5,358 bases of DNA from an uncultured Mesorhizobium sp. Lineage in GTDB: Bacteria > Pseudomonadota > Alphaproteobacteria > Rhizobiales > Rhizobiaceae. Below the pieces are notes generated by a model. The model ran no database searches. It saw only the letters and a program-made list of their open reading frames with translations, and had not been told where the DNA came from. The stretch covers positions 1 through 5,358 of the forward strand of contig CATMOC010000300.1 of assembly GCA_950071955.1 (NCBI GenBank), in the 5' to 3' direction. The first letter of the stretch is position 1. Each line of letters starts with the position of its first letter. Position numbers and translations under genes: made by a program. Shown in pieces: positions 1 to 5,257 of the stretch.

Positions 1-170
1 CGATTCGAACCATGTCCGCCAGGCGAGAAAGGTTTTTCGTGACGATCGAGCCCGCTTCATCTCCGGCCCGGCCCGGGATTGATCGAGATCAGCTCGCTTG
101 AAGAAAAACACCGGCCTATACAAACCCGTGCTTGACGCGACCGAGTATAGTGGAGTTCACAGGAGCCCTG

Positions 171-191
171 ATCGGTCGACATTCAACCGAT
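171..191. promoter_or_regulatory. Perfect inverted repeat ATCGGT-N9-ACCGAT, operator or leader hairpin
   Basis: ATCGGT (171-176) and ACCGAT (186-191) are perfect inverted repeats with a 9-base spacer, ending five bases before the GAGGAG motif at 197. The spacing suits either a dimeric regulator site or a hairpin that could affect ribosome access. No sigma-70 promoter with good spacing was found nearby: TTGACG at 132 and TATAGT at 146 are only 8 bases apart. Confidence 0.3.
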
Positions 192-204
192 ACCGTGAGG
201 AGCC

Positions 205-270
205 ATGTTCCGGCGGTCTTTGCGTAACCAGAGTCTGACTTTCAATGCATTCCTTGGGCCGGGATTTTGA
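205..270 (+). CDS. Possible 21-codon leader ORF upstream of the glycosyltransferase
   Basis: A short ORF starts at ATG 205, encodes 21 residues beginning MFRRSLRNQS, and stops at TGA 268-270, 25 bases before the preferred glycosyltransferase start. A strong Shine-Dalgarno-like GAGGAG lies at 197-202, but only two bases separate it from the ATG, which is tighter than usual. The ORF is in a different frame from the glycosyltransferase, so it could be a leader peptide that couples translation, the remnant of a longer N-terminus cut off by a frameshift, or chance. No family is recognised. The only positive evidence is the strong ribosome-binding motif, placed where the downstream gene lacks one. 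Confidence 0.25.
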   Translation: MFRRSLRNQSLTFNAFLGPGF

Positions 271-295
271 GTGCAGGGTCGAGAGCGAGATCGCC

Positions 296-1219
296 ATGGG
301 CCATCATGTCGCCATCCTGATGGCAACACGGAACGGCGATCGCTTCCTTCAACAACAACTCGAGACGATCGCCTATCAGGACGGATCCGCTCTCGACCTC
401 TGGATATCCGACGACGGGTCGGCGGACCGGACGCCGAGGATTCTGGAGCGGCTTGGAAAATCCTGGGAACGCGGCAAGGTCCATGTGCAGGATGGTCCGC
501 GCACCGGATTCGCCGAGAACTTTCGCAGTCTCATCGTTTCGACCGCAAGCAACGCGGACTACTTCGCCTTCTGCGACCAGGACGACATCTGGGAGGAAGG
601 CAAACTCGCCGCCGCTCTCTCATGGCTGTCGTCCCAGGATGCCGGACGGCCGTCGCTGTTCTGCACCCGCACGCGGCTCATCGACGAATCCGGCGAGACG
701 ATCGGCTATTCCCCGCTCTTCCGGCGCGAACCATGCTTCCGCAATGCCATCGTCCAGAGCATCGCGGGCGGCAACACCATGGTCATGAACCGCGCCGCCT
801 TCACGGCCGTGCAGGCGGCATCCCGTCGGGCCGCCTTCGTCAGCCACGACTGGTGGTGCTACCAGGTCGTCACCGGGATCGGCGGCACGGTTCACTATTC
901 GCCCACGCCCGGCCTGGGCTATCGTCAGCATGGCGCGAACCTGGTCGGCGACAACAGCACGTGGCGGGCGCGCTACGATCGGGTCCGGCGCATCGCGGCG
1001 GGGCGGTTCCGGGATTGGAACACGATCAACATCAAGGCGCTCGAGCAGATCGCCGACATGCTGACCGACGACGCCCGCCAGGTCCTTGCGGATTTCAAGC
1101 AGAGCCGCGAAGGATCCATCGGCAACCGGCTGGCCGCGCTTCGCCGTTCGGGCGCGCACCGGCAGCGGACCGTCGAGCAGACGATGCTCTACCTGGCATG
1201 CGCGATGGGGAAGCTCTGA
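296..1219 (+). CDS. Family 2 glycosyltransferase, rhamnosyltransferase-like
   Basis: The predicted 307-residue protein transfers a sugar from a nucleotide donor to a growing surface polysaccharide or similar acceptor on the cytoplasmic side. It has a GT-A fold layout: a first beta strand (VAILMATRNG, residues 5-14), ISDDGS (37-42), the metal-binding DxD-type motif CDQDDIW (93-99), AGGNT (157-161) and HDWW (184-187), which in this family marks the catalytic half. RQHGANLVG (210-218) follows, then a helical, Arg-rich tail. No membrane segment is seen. CDQDDIW together with HDWW is typical of GT2 proteins called rhamnosyltransferases, but the real donor and acceptor are unknown. An in-frame ATG at 245 would add 17 residues. 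I prefer 296 because the domain begins right there and neither start has a strong ribosome site. It stands alone, pointing towards the tRNA gene, with no other polysaccharide gene in view. Confidence 0.88.
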   Translation: MGHHVAILMATRNGDRFLQQQLETIAYQDGSALDLWISDDGSADRTPRILERLGKSWERGKVHVQDGPRTGFAENFRSLIVSTASNADYFAFCDQDDIWEEGKLAAALSWLSSQDAGRPSLFCTRTRLIDESGETIGYSPLFRREPCFRNAIVQSIAGGNTMVMNRAAFTAVQAASRRAAFVSHDWWCYQVVTGIGGTVHYSPTPGLGYRQHGANLVGDNSTWRARYDRVRRIAAGRFRDWNTINIKALEQIADMLTDDARQVLADFKQSREGSIGNRLAALRRSGAHRQRTVEQTMLYLACAMGKL

Positions 1220-1289
1220 CGTAGGTTTGGCCGGTCAGCCTTCTCGTCGGAGCGTTTGAGCGAAGCGAACTCGCGCGATACAGGGATGG
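1220..1289. other. Short convergent gap between glycosyltransferase and tRNA 3' end
   Basis: Seventy bases separate the glycosyltransferase stop from the encoded CCA of the minus-strand tRNA. No gene is seen. A weak stem (1260-1274) with a TTCG loop and one bulge could form in the minus-strand transcript, but no T tract follows it, so it is not called as a terminator. Confidence 0.4.
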
Positions 1290-1594
1290 TGGTGCGGGCG
1301 GCCGGACTCGAACCGGCACGGGGTTGCCCCCTACGGATTTTCTTACCAGCTACGGCTTTCGCCGCCGCCCCTGAAGGCGTTTGTGGTCTGGACTATCCCT
1401 TCACCGTGCCCCGCCGGGGCGGGGGTTAGGTGCTGCCCGTCTAGTCTCTACACCTTCCCGAGCGATCTCGGGCTTGGCTCGGGATTGCCATCCGACAGGT
1501 TTCCCCGACTTTGAGCAGTTCTGCATCGCCGGTTTCCCGGCGAGCACTCAACCTCGGCGTAAGTCCGTTGCGTCTACCATTCCGCCACGCCCGC
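1290..1594 (-). tRNA. tRNA-Leu(UAA), split by a group I intron
   Basis: The minus strand gives a full tRNA in two exons: 1594-1561 (34 nt) and 1341-1290 (52 nt), joining to an 86-nt tRNA with CCA encoded. The acceptor GCGGGCG pairs with CGCCCGC over seven Watson-Crick pairs. U8, a D arm, anticodon stem ACGGA/UCCGU with loop CUUAAAA (anticodon UAA), a long class II variable arm with a GGGG/CCCC stem, and T arm GCCGG-UUCGAGU-CCGGC are all present. The discriminator is A, as expected for leucine. The tRNA reads UUA (and UUG by wobble), a codon I did not find in the glycosyltransferase, CinA-like or stress-protein genes. The interruption lies after U34. The 5' end is 90 bases downstream of the hydrolase stop on the same strand. 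A promoter is only weakly suggested (TTGGCT 1634-1629 with AT-rich bases near 1612-1606), so read-through from the hydrolase is possible. Confidence 0.95.
1342..1560 (-). ncRNA. Group I intron (IC3-like) in the tRNA-Leu anticodon loop
   Basis: This 219-nt minus-strand element interrupts the anticodon loop after U34 and should self-splice using guanosine. In intron numbering (1 = position 1560), P1 pairs exon ACUU with GAGU (12-15), placing U.G at the 5' splice site. P2 is CGCCGG/CCGGCG (19-34) capped by GAAA. P3 is CUGCUC (43-48) with GGGCAG (123-128). P4 is UCGGG (53-57) with CCCGA (78-82), and P5 is short. P6a is CCCGAG/CUCGGG (89-104). P7 is GACUA (115-119) with UAGUC (166-170). P8 is CACC/GGUG (129-159) topped by CCCCGC/GCGGGG. 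Near the 3' end, ACCA (174-177) pairs with UGGU (213-216), enclosing GCC/GGC and a CGGC-GAAA-GCCG hairpin (197-208). The last base is G219, the terminal guanosine. There is no room for a homing endonuclease. Layout, insertion site and loops match the cyanobacterial tRNA-Leu(UAA) intron class. Confidence 0.93.
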
Positions 1595-1634
1595 GTCCGC
1601 CAAGAGGCTTAATGGGTCGGGAATGGATAGCCAA

Positions 1635-1678
1635 GGGGAAATGCGCGCGGAACGTGTCGCGCCGGAGGGCAGTTCCCC
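1635..1678 (-). terminator. Nested inverted repeats between hydrolase and tRNA, possible 3' structure
   Basis: GGGGAA (1635-1640) and TTCCCC (1673-1678) are perfect inverted repeats that enclose a second pair, GCGCG (1643-1647) and CGCGC (1658-1662). They begin 7 bases past the hydrolase stop, so the transcript could fold there. No T run follows on the minus strand, so intrinsic termination is doubtful. It could instead stabilise a 3' end or be GC-rich chance. Confidence 0.25.
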
Positions 1679-1684
1679 GACCAG

Positions 1685-2647
1685 TTAGGCGGCGAAGGCG
1701 CGGTCCGCGATACGGCGGATGAAGCTGGCGACCTTCTCGGCCTCGACGAATTGCGGCATGTGGCCGATGCCGTCGAGGATCTCGATGTCGATACCCTCGA
1801 TCTTGCCTTGCATGGCCAGGCCGTGATGGGTGTGGTGCAGGACGCGGTCGCGGCTGCCGAACAGGATGCCGACGGGCATGCGGATCTCTCCATAGCGGCC
1901 GACCTGTTGCGGCAGGTCCTGCTCCACCGCCACGAGGTCTGAGGAGGTGGCATGGAAATGGCTCGGGCGCAGGCCGAGATAGCCGCCGCCGGCGATCGCA
2001 TATTCGGCCGGCACCGGCTGGGGCCCGAAAACGAAATCGAGCGTCTGCTGCGCGTTCTTCAGCGAGGCGGGCACAGCCAGCGTGTTGGCGACGACGCGCC
2101 GCATCAGCGGAGAGCGGATATAGAGGCCGCCGAATTCCTTCGGCGGCGTCGGGATGAAGTGGGTGAGGGGAGAAATCAGCGCCAGCCCGGAGATCCTGTC
2201 CGGATGGTCGAGCGCCACCCGGAGCGCGATCGCGCCGCCGAGCGAGTGGCCGACGAGGAGCGGTTTTTCCAGACCGAGCGCGTCGATGAATTTCGCGATG
2301 AGGTCGGCCTGTTCGGGGATGCGCGCGCCGCTGGAGACACGGGTGGAATATCCCGAACCGGCCCGGCCGATTGCGACGAGCCGGTAGCCTTCGCCCATGA
2401 CGGAAAAGAGCGGATGCCGGAAGTGATGCAACTGTCCGCCGAGCCCGTGCACAAACAGGATCGGCCGGCCCTTGCCCTGGTCGACGTAGTGGATGCGGTC
2501 GCCGCCGATCGAAACGGTCTTTCCGGCCATCGGGATCTGGGCCTCGGAGCGCGAGGCGATGCGATGCGTGGTCCAGGAAAGATAGGCGGTGAAACCCGCC
2601 GCCGCGACCAAAAGGAGGGCGATCAGGGCGATGACGGCAGTTGTCAC
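1685..2647 (-). CDS. Membrane-anchored alpha/beta hydrolase
   Basis: The predicted 320-residue serine hydrolase has an N-terminal hydrophobic segment (about residues 4-24), probably an uncleaved anchor that places the catalytic domain outside the cytoplasmic membrane. The fold begins with IHYVDQGKGRP and oxyanion-loop motif HGLGG (67-71). The nucleophile elbow is GHSLGG with Ser135. The acid is probably Asp267 in FGSRDRV, and the base is His296 in GIGHMPQ. This gives a complete triad in the right order and spacing. The substrate is unknown; relatives include esterases, lipases, haloalkane dehalogenases and C-C bond hydrolases, and nothing visible decides among them. I chose the GTG start at 2647 because GGAGG sits six bases upstream. 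A longer reading from TTG 2713 would place the anchor inside and consume the likely -35 box. It lies downstream of the wrbA terminator, so it is probably a separate transcription unit. Confidence 0.9.
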   Translation of the reverse strand: MTTAVIALIALLLVAAAGFTAYLSWTTHRIASRSEAQIPMAGKTVSIGGDRIHYVDQGKGRPILFVHGLGGQLHHFRHPLFSVMGEGYRLVAIGRAGSGYSTRVSSGARIPEQADLIAKFIDALGLEKPLLVGHSLGGAIALRVALDHPDRISGLALISPLTHFIPTPPKEFGGLYIRSPLMRRVVANTLAVPASLKNAQQTLDFVFGPQPVPAEYAIAGGGYLGLRPSHFHATSSDLVAVEQDLPQQVGRYGEIRMPVGILFGSRDRVLHHTHHGLAMQGKIEGIDIEILDGIGHMPQFVEAEKVASFIRRIADRAFAA

Positions 2648-2653
2648 GGGTGG

Positions 2654-2658
2654 CCTCC
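2654..2658 (-). promoter_or_regulatory. Strong ribosome binding site that fixes the hydrolase GTG start
   Basis: The minus strand reads GGAGG here, followed by six bases (CCACCC) and then GTG at 2647. The upstream TTG at 2713 has no comparable motif, so this site decides the start. Confidence 0.75.
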
Positions 2659-2685
2659 GGGCTCGTTCGGCGGATCGTGCCGACG

Positions 2686-2713
2686 ATTTGAACGCGGTTG
2701 GCCGCAGCGTCAA
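2686..2713 (-). promoter_or_regulatory. Candidate sigma-70 promoter for the hydrolase
   Basis: On the minus strand TTGACG (2713-2708, five of six bases of the -35 consensus) is followed after 16 bases by TCAAAT (2691-2686, four of six of the -10 consensus). Transcription would begin near 2679, about 30 bases before the GTG start and just inside the ribosome site. It also lies downstream of the wrbA terminator, as expected for an independent unit. Confidence 0.45.
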
Positions 2714-2732
2714 TGGCCGCGCGCGCGCACGC

Positions 2733-2761
2733 AGAAAGAGAGGCAGCCGGGGCCGCCTCTC
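2733..2761 (-). terminator. Intrinsic terminator after wrbA
   Basis: On the minus strand GAGAGGC (2761-2755) pairs perfectly with GCCTCTC (2744-2738). A G-U pair and two G-C pairs can extend the stem, with a loop of about four bases. TTTCT follows directly. The hairpin begins 22 bases after the wrbA stop codon, the expected place. Confidence 0.7.
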
Positions 2762-2783
2762 GGCAGTCGCGTGCGAAAGCGCG

Positions 2784-3383
2784 TCAGCCGTGCAGCTTGG
2801 CGGTGATCTCGGCCACCCGCTTGCCCTGGAACTTCGCGCCTTCGAGCTCCTGCTCGGAGGGCATGCGCGAACCGTCGGTGTTGGAGGTCGTCGTCATGCC
2901 GTAGGGCGAGCCGCCGCGCACGACGTCGTTTCCGGACTGGCCCTGGTAGGCGTAGGACAGCGGAACGATGATCATGCCGTGGTGCTGCAGCGAGACCTGC
3001 GCGGAGATGATCGCGAATTCCGCGCCGCCATGCTGCGTAGCCGTCGAGGACATGACCGAGGCGACCTTATTGACCAGCGCACCCTTGGCCCAGAGCGGCC
3101 CGGTCTGGTCGAAGAAATTCTTCATCTGGGCGGACATGGCGCCGTAGCGCGTCGAGATGCCGAAGATAATGGCATCGTAGTTCTCAAGCTCCAGGGGATC
3201 GGCAATCGGGGCCTCCTGGTCGAGCTTGTAGTAGGCGGCCTTGGCTACCTCGAGGGGCACGAGTTCGGGAACGCGCTTGATGGTAACGTCCGCGCCGGCT
3301 TCCCGGGCGCCGTCCGCGGCCGACTTCGCCATCGCTTCCATATGTCCCCAGCTCGAATAATAGAGGACGAGTACCTTCGCCAT
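2784..3383 (-). CDS. wrbA: NAD(P)H:quinone oxidoreductase WrbA (flavodoxin-like)
   Basis: WrbA is a cytoplasmic FMN protein that reduces quinones by two electrons using NADH or NADPH, avoiding semiquinone radicals. The 199-residue protein has essentially the usual family length. It opens with [20 protein letters not shown], whose phosphate-binding loop (residues 10-18) holds FMN phosphate. Further family marks are [19 protein letters not shown] (77-95), STATQHGG (113-120), GGSPYGMTT (157-165) and a DGSR tail motif (170-173). Family members form tetramers. The start at 3383 is supported by AAGGAG seven bases upstream, in AAGGAGAATTCTC. The gene has its own terminator and diverges from the CinA-like gene across about 200 bases, so its promoter lies there. 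A CTAGATAT patch (minus strand, near 3470) is the best -10 candidate, but no good -35 partner was found. Identification is firm; the physiological quinone is not known. Confidence 0.96.
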   Translation of the reverse strand: MAKVLVLYYSSWGHMEAMAKSAADGAREAGADVTIKRVPELVPLEVAKAAYYKLDQEAPIADPLELENYDAIIFGISTRYGAMSAQMKNFFDQTGPLWAKGALVNKVASVMSSTATQHGGAEFAIISAQVSLQHHGMIIVPLSYAYQGQSGNDVVRGGSPYGMTTTSNTDGSRMPSEQELEGAKFQGKRVAEITAKLHG

Positions 3384-3587
3384 GAGAATTCTCCTTCGAC
3401 AGTGTTCTCGTGTTGAATGATGCGGCCGGCGGACCGGAACGGCCGGAAGTGCCTGACACTCGATATCTAGGCCACCTACCCGTTTACCGGAACGTGCGAA
3501 CGGGCGCACAGTTCGTTCACAGATCGCGCGCCATTGCCGTCTGCGGGCCCCGGCTGTATGTCGGTTCGTTCGCCTAGAGGAGCCGTC
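3384..3587. promoter_or_regulatory. Divergent intergenic region between wrbA and the CinA-like gene
   Basis: About 200 bases carry control sequences for both divergent genes. The left part holds three CCGG units (3426, 3434, 3443) and CGGCCG repeated at 3423 and 3440, which could fold in the wrbA leader. The middle holds an imperfect palindrome: GTGCGAAC (3494-3501), nine bases, then GTTCG (3511-3515) running into TTCAC. GTTCGTTC recurs at 3564-3571. No coding frame is convincing here. Confidence 0.5.
3534..3562 (+). promoter_or_regulatory. Candidate sigma-70 promoter for the CinA-like gene
   Basis: TTGCCG (3534-3539) and TATGTC (3557-3562) are separated by exactly 17 bases. Transcription would begin near 3569, just before the GAGGAG ribosome site at 3577-3582. 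This supports the ATG at 3588 over an in-frame ATG at 3534, which would overlap the -35 box. Confidence 0.45.
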
Positions 3588-4358
3588 ATGACCGACATCG
3601 TCACCGCCGCCATGATCGTCATCGGCGACGAGATCCTGTCCGGGCGGACGAAGGACAGGAACATCGGCCACCTCGCCGACATGATGAGCGCGATCGGCAT
3701 CGATCTGAAGGAAGTCCGCATCGTACCCGACGAGGAAGACGAGATTGTCGCCGCGGTGAACGCGCTGCGCGCGCGCTACACCTATCTCTTCACCACCGGC
3801 GGCATCGGGCCGACGCATGACGACATTACCGCGGATTCGGTATCGAAGGCCTTCGGGGTGCCGTGCGAGTACGACGATCGCGCCTACAAAATGCTGGAGG
3901 AGAACTACGCCAAGCGCGAGATGGAGTTTACCGAGGCGCGCAAGCGCATGGCGCGCATGCCGCGCGGCGCCGAGCACATCGACAATCCGGTGTCGCTGGC
4001 GCCGGGTTTCCGGATCGGCAACGTCCACGTCATGGCTGGCGTGCCGGCCATCTTCCAGGCGATGCTCGACAACGTCATCCCGACGCTGAAGACGGGCACG
4101 AAGCTGATCTCCGCCACCGTCCATTGCCCGTATGGCGAAGGCGTGATCGGCGATGCTCTCGGCGCAATCCAGAAGCAGCATCCGCAGACCATCATCGGCT
4201 CCTATCCGAAATATCAGGACGGAACGTTCTGGACCGAACTCGTGGTGAGGGCCCGGTCGGAGGAAATCCTCAAGCCGGCGCGCGAGGCGGTCGAACGGAT
4301 GGTCGCCGGCCTGGCCGCGACCTCCGCCGGCAGCGGCGCGCCGCGCGTCTCCCGCTGA
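3588..4358 (+). CDS. Stand-alone CinA N-terminal / MoaB-like molybdopterin-binding domain protein
   Basis: The 256-residue protein is a single MoCF/MoaB-Mog fold domain like the N-terminal half of CinA (COG1058). Visible marks are [15 protein letters not shown] (residues 11-25), the phosphate-binding loop [13 protein letters not shown] (69-81), [11 protein letters not shown] (124-134) and VMAGVP (148-153). A segment with [11 protein letters not shown] (179-189) follows, then a short disordered-looking tail rich in Ala, Ser and Gly. The C-terminal NMN amidase domain of full-length CinA (around 160 residues) is absent. In characterised CinA proteins this N-domain hydrolyses ADP-ribose, while Mog and MoaB relatives bind molybdopterin; which applies here cannot be told. 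Automatic names such as competence/damage-inducible protein A should not be read as evidence of a role in competence. The start at 3588 follows GAGGAG (3577-3582). The stress-protein gene starts 68 bases downstream. Confidence 0.9.
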   Translation: MTDIVTAAMIVIGDEILSGRTKDRNIGHLADMMSAIGIDLKEVRIVPDEEDEIVAAVNALRARYTYLFTTGGIGPTHDDITADSVSKAFGVPCEYDDRAYKMLEENYAKREMEFTEARKRMARMPRGAEHIDNPVSLAPGFRIGNVHVMAGVPAIFQAMLDNVIPTLKTGTKLISATVHCPYGEGVIGDALGAIQKQHPQTIIGSYPKYQDGTFWTELVVRARSEEILKPAREAVERMVAGLAATSAGSGAPRVSR

Positions 4359-4363
4359 GGCCT

Positions 4364-4386
4364 CAATTCTGTCGGCGCACGAATTG
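4364..4386. promoter_or_regulatory. Perfect inverted repeat CAATTC-N11-GAATTG upstream of the stress-protein gene
   Basis: CAATTC (4364-4369) and GAATTG (4381-4386) are perfect six-base inverted repeats separated by 11 bases. They are AT-rich in a GC-rich setting and lie 40 bases before the universal stress protein ATG, a typical position for a dimeric regulator. A poor -10-like TATGGT (4390-4395) follows. It does not match the FNR/FixK consensus. Confidence 0.35.
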
Positions 4387-4426
4387 CGCTATGGTATTCT
4401 CAGCGGTGGGGCGAGGAGTGAGAGCC

Positions 4427-5257
4427 ATGGGTTACAAGACGATCGTTGCGGTGCTGCAGGACGAGACGGGTGCCACCGCGGTGCTCGACGTGGCTGTCGC
4501 CCTGACGGAAGATTCGAAGGGCCACCTGGTCGGCGTGCATGCCGAACCGCTGCCGATGCCGATCGCATCGCCGATGGGTTTCCCGGACGCGACGGTCATC
4601 GGTGCCGGCGATGACCTGAGCCGGGACCGTGAAGAGAAGCTGGGGCGCTTTTTCGAGGAGCGGATGCGGCGCGAGGACGTCTCGGCCGAATGGCGTTCGC
4701 TGCGGACCTTTTCCGGCGACAGCGCGCTCTCGGCGCTCGAAAGCGCGCGTTGCGGCGACATCGTGGTGGCCAGCAACGCCCAGGGCGACGGCGGCGCGCC
4801 GGACATCGACACGCTGATCCAGAGCGGGGGACGCCCGGTGCTGATCGTGCCGCGCGACAGGCCGGCCAACGTGCGGGCAAAGCGGGTCGTGCTGGCCTGG
4901 AACGGATCGCGCGAGGCCGCGCGCGCGGCGTTCGACGCGCTTCCCTTTATTATGGTGGCCGAAGAGACGATCGTTCTCACCATTAATCCGGCCACGCAGT
5001 CCGGCGATCCCGGTGGACGTCCCGGCCACGAAATCGCCGCGGCGCTCGCGCGCCACGGCGCGAAGGTGACGGTCGAGCGTGCAAGCTCCGGCAGGGCATC
5101 CGTCGCGGAGACGATGTCGCGCGTGGTCGAGGACAGGAAGGCGGATCTGCTCGTGCTGGGGGCGTTCAGCCACTCGCGGCTCAAGGAGATGTTCTTCGGC
5201 GGTACGACCCGCTCGATCATCGACAAGCCGCCCTGCCTGACGTTGATGTCGCGCTGA
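4427..5257 (+). CDS. Two-domain universal stress protein (UspA family)
   Basis: The 276-residue cytoplasmic protein consists of two tandem Usp domains, about 1-143 and 151-276. The first opens with YKTIVAVLQDETG and ends with RPVLIVPRDRP, but lacks a recognisable glycine-rich ATP loop; ASNAQGDGGAPD lies where it would be. The second opens with KRVVLAWNGSREAARAA (152-168) and ends with LVLGAFSHSRLKEMFFGG (242-259) and TTRSII, the form of the G-x2-G-x9-G-(S/T) nucleotide-binding loop usual in proteobacterial tandem Usps. The C-terminal half is therefore the likely ATP-binding half and the N-terminal half a degenerate partner; the two probably fold as an internal dimer. Usp proteins support survival under starvation, oxidative or energy stress by poorly understood means. 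AGGAG (4414-4418) precedes the ATG by eight bases, which decides against ATG 4391. It may be co-transcribed with the CinA-like gene or use its own promoter near 4364-4400. Confidence 0.92.
   Translation: MGYKTIVAVLQDETGATAVLDVAVALTEDSKGHLVGVHAEPLPMPIASPMGFPDATVIGAGDDLSRDREEKLGRFFEERMRREDVSAEWRSLRTFSGDSALSALESARCGDIVVASNAQGDGGAPDIDTLIQSGGRPVLIVPRDRPANVRAKRVVLAWNGSREAARAAFDALPFIMVAEETIVLTINPATQSGDPGGRPGHEIAAALARHGAKVTVERASSGRASVAETMSRVVEDRKADLLVLGAFSHSRLKEMFFGGTTRSIIDKPPCLTLMSR

Noticed and set aside
1..14. GATTCGAACC at the left edge looks like the T loop of a minus-strand tRNA.
   Set aside because: The stem next to it mismatches at the second pair and no anticodon or D arm follows at higher coordinates.
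1..101. Short frames open from the left edge: plus-strand frames ending at TGA 80-82 and 99-101, and a minus-strand frame containing KNLSRLADM.
   Set aside because: They are 20-32 residues, have less third-position GC than neighbouring genes, and none has a supported start. One could be the end of a neighbouring gene, but nothing here decides it.
117..151. TATACA (117), TTGACG (132) and TATAGT (146) suggest a promoter for the glycosyltransferase.
   Set aside because: No pair has a 16-18 base spacer; TTGACG and TATAGT are only 8 apart.
1260..1274. Stem with TTCG loop after the tRNA 3' end, possible terminator.
   Set aside because: Only five pairs with a bulge and no T tract on the minus strand.
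1606..1634. TTGGCT (1634-1629) with TAAGCC or TTAAGC about 16-17 bases on, as a tRNA promoter.
   Set aside because: Position is suitable but the -10 match is poor; noted only as a weak possibility.
1381..1722. A 113-residue plus-strand open frame between the glycosyltransferase and the hydrolase end.
   Set aside because: It runs antisense through the intron and 5' tRNA exon; it is Arg/Pro-rich, with no ribosome site or recognisable domain.
1952..2806. Long plus-strand open frame opposite the hydrolase.
   Set aside because: It is the antisense shadow of a gene with a full catalytic triad and has a charged, low-complexity composition.
3384..4181. In-frame upstream extension of wrbA running on the minus strand to 4181.
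   Set aside because: It lies opposite the CinA-like gene; WrbA family length, the MAKVLVLYY start and AAGGAG fix the start at 3383.
3863..4426. Upstream extension of the stress-protein frame beginning at 3863.
   Set aside because: It overlaps the CinA-like gene in another frame and is Arg-rich shadow sequence; the AGGAG site supports 4427.
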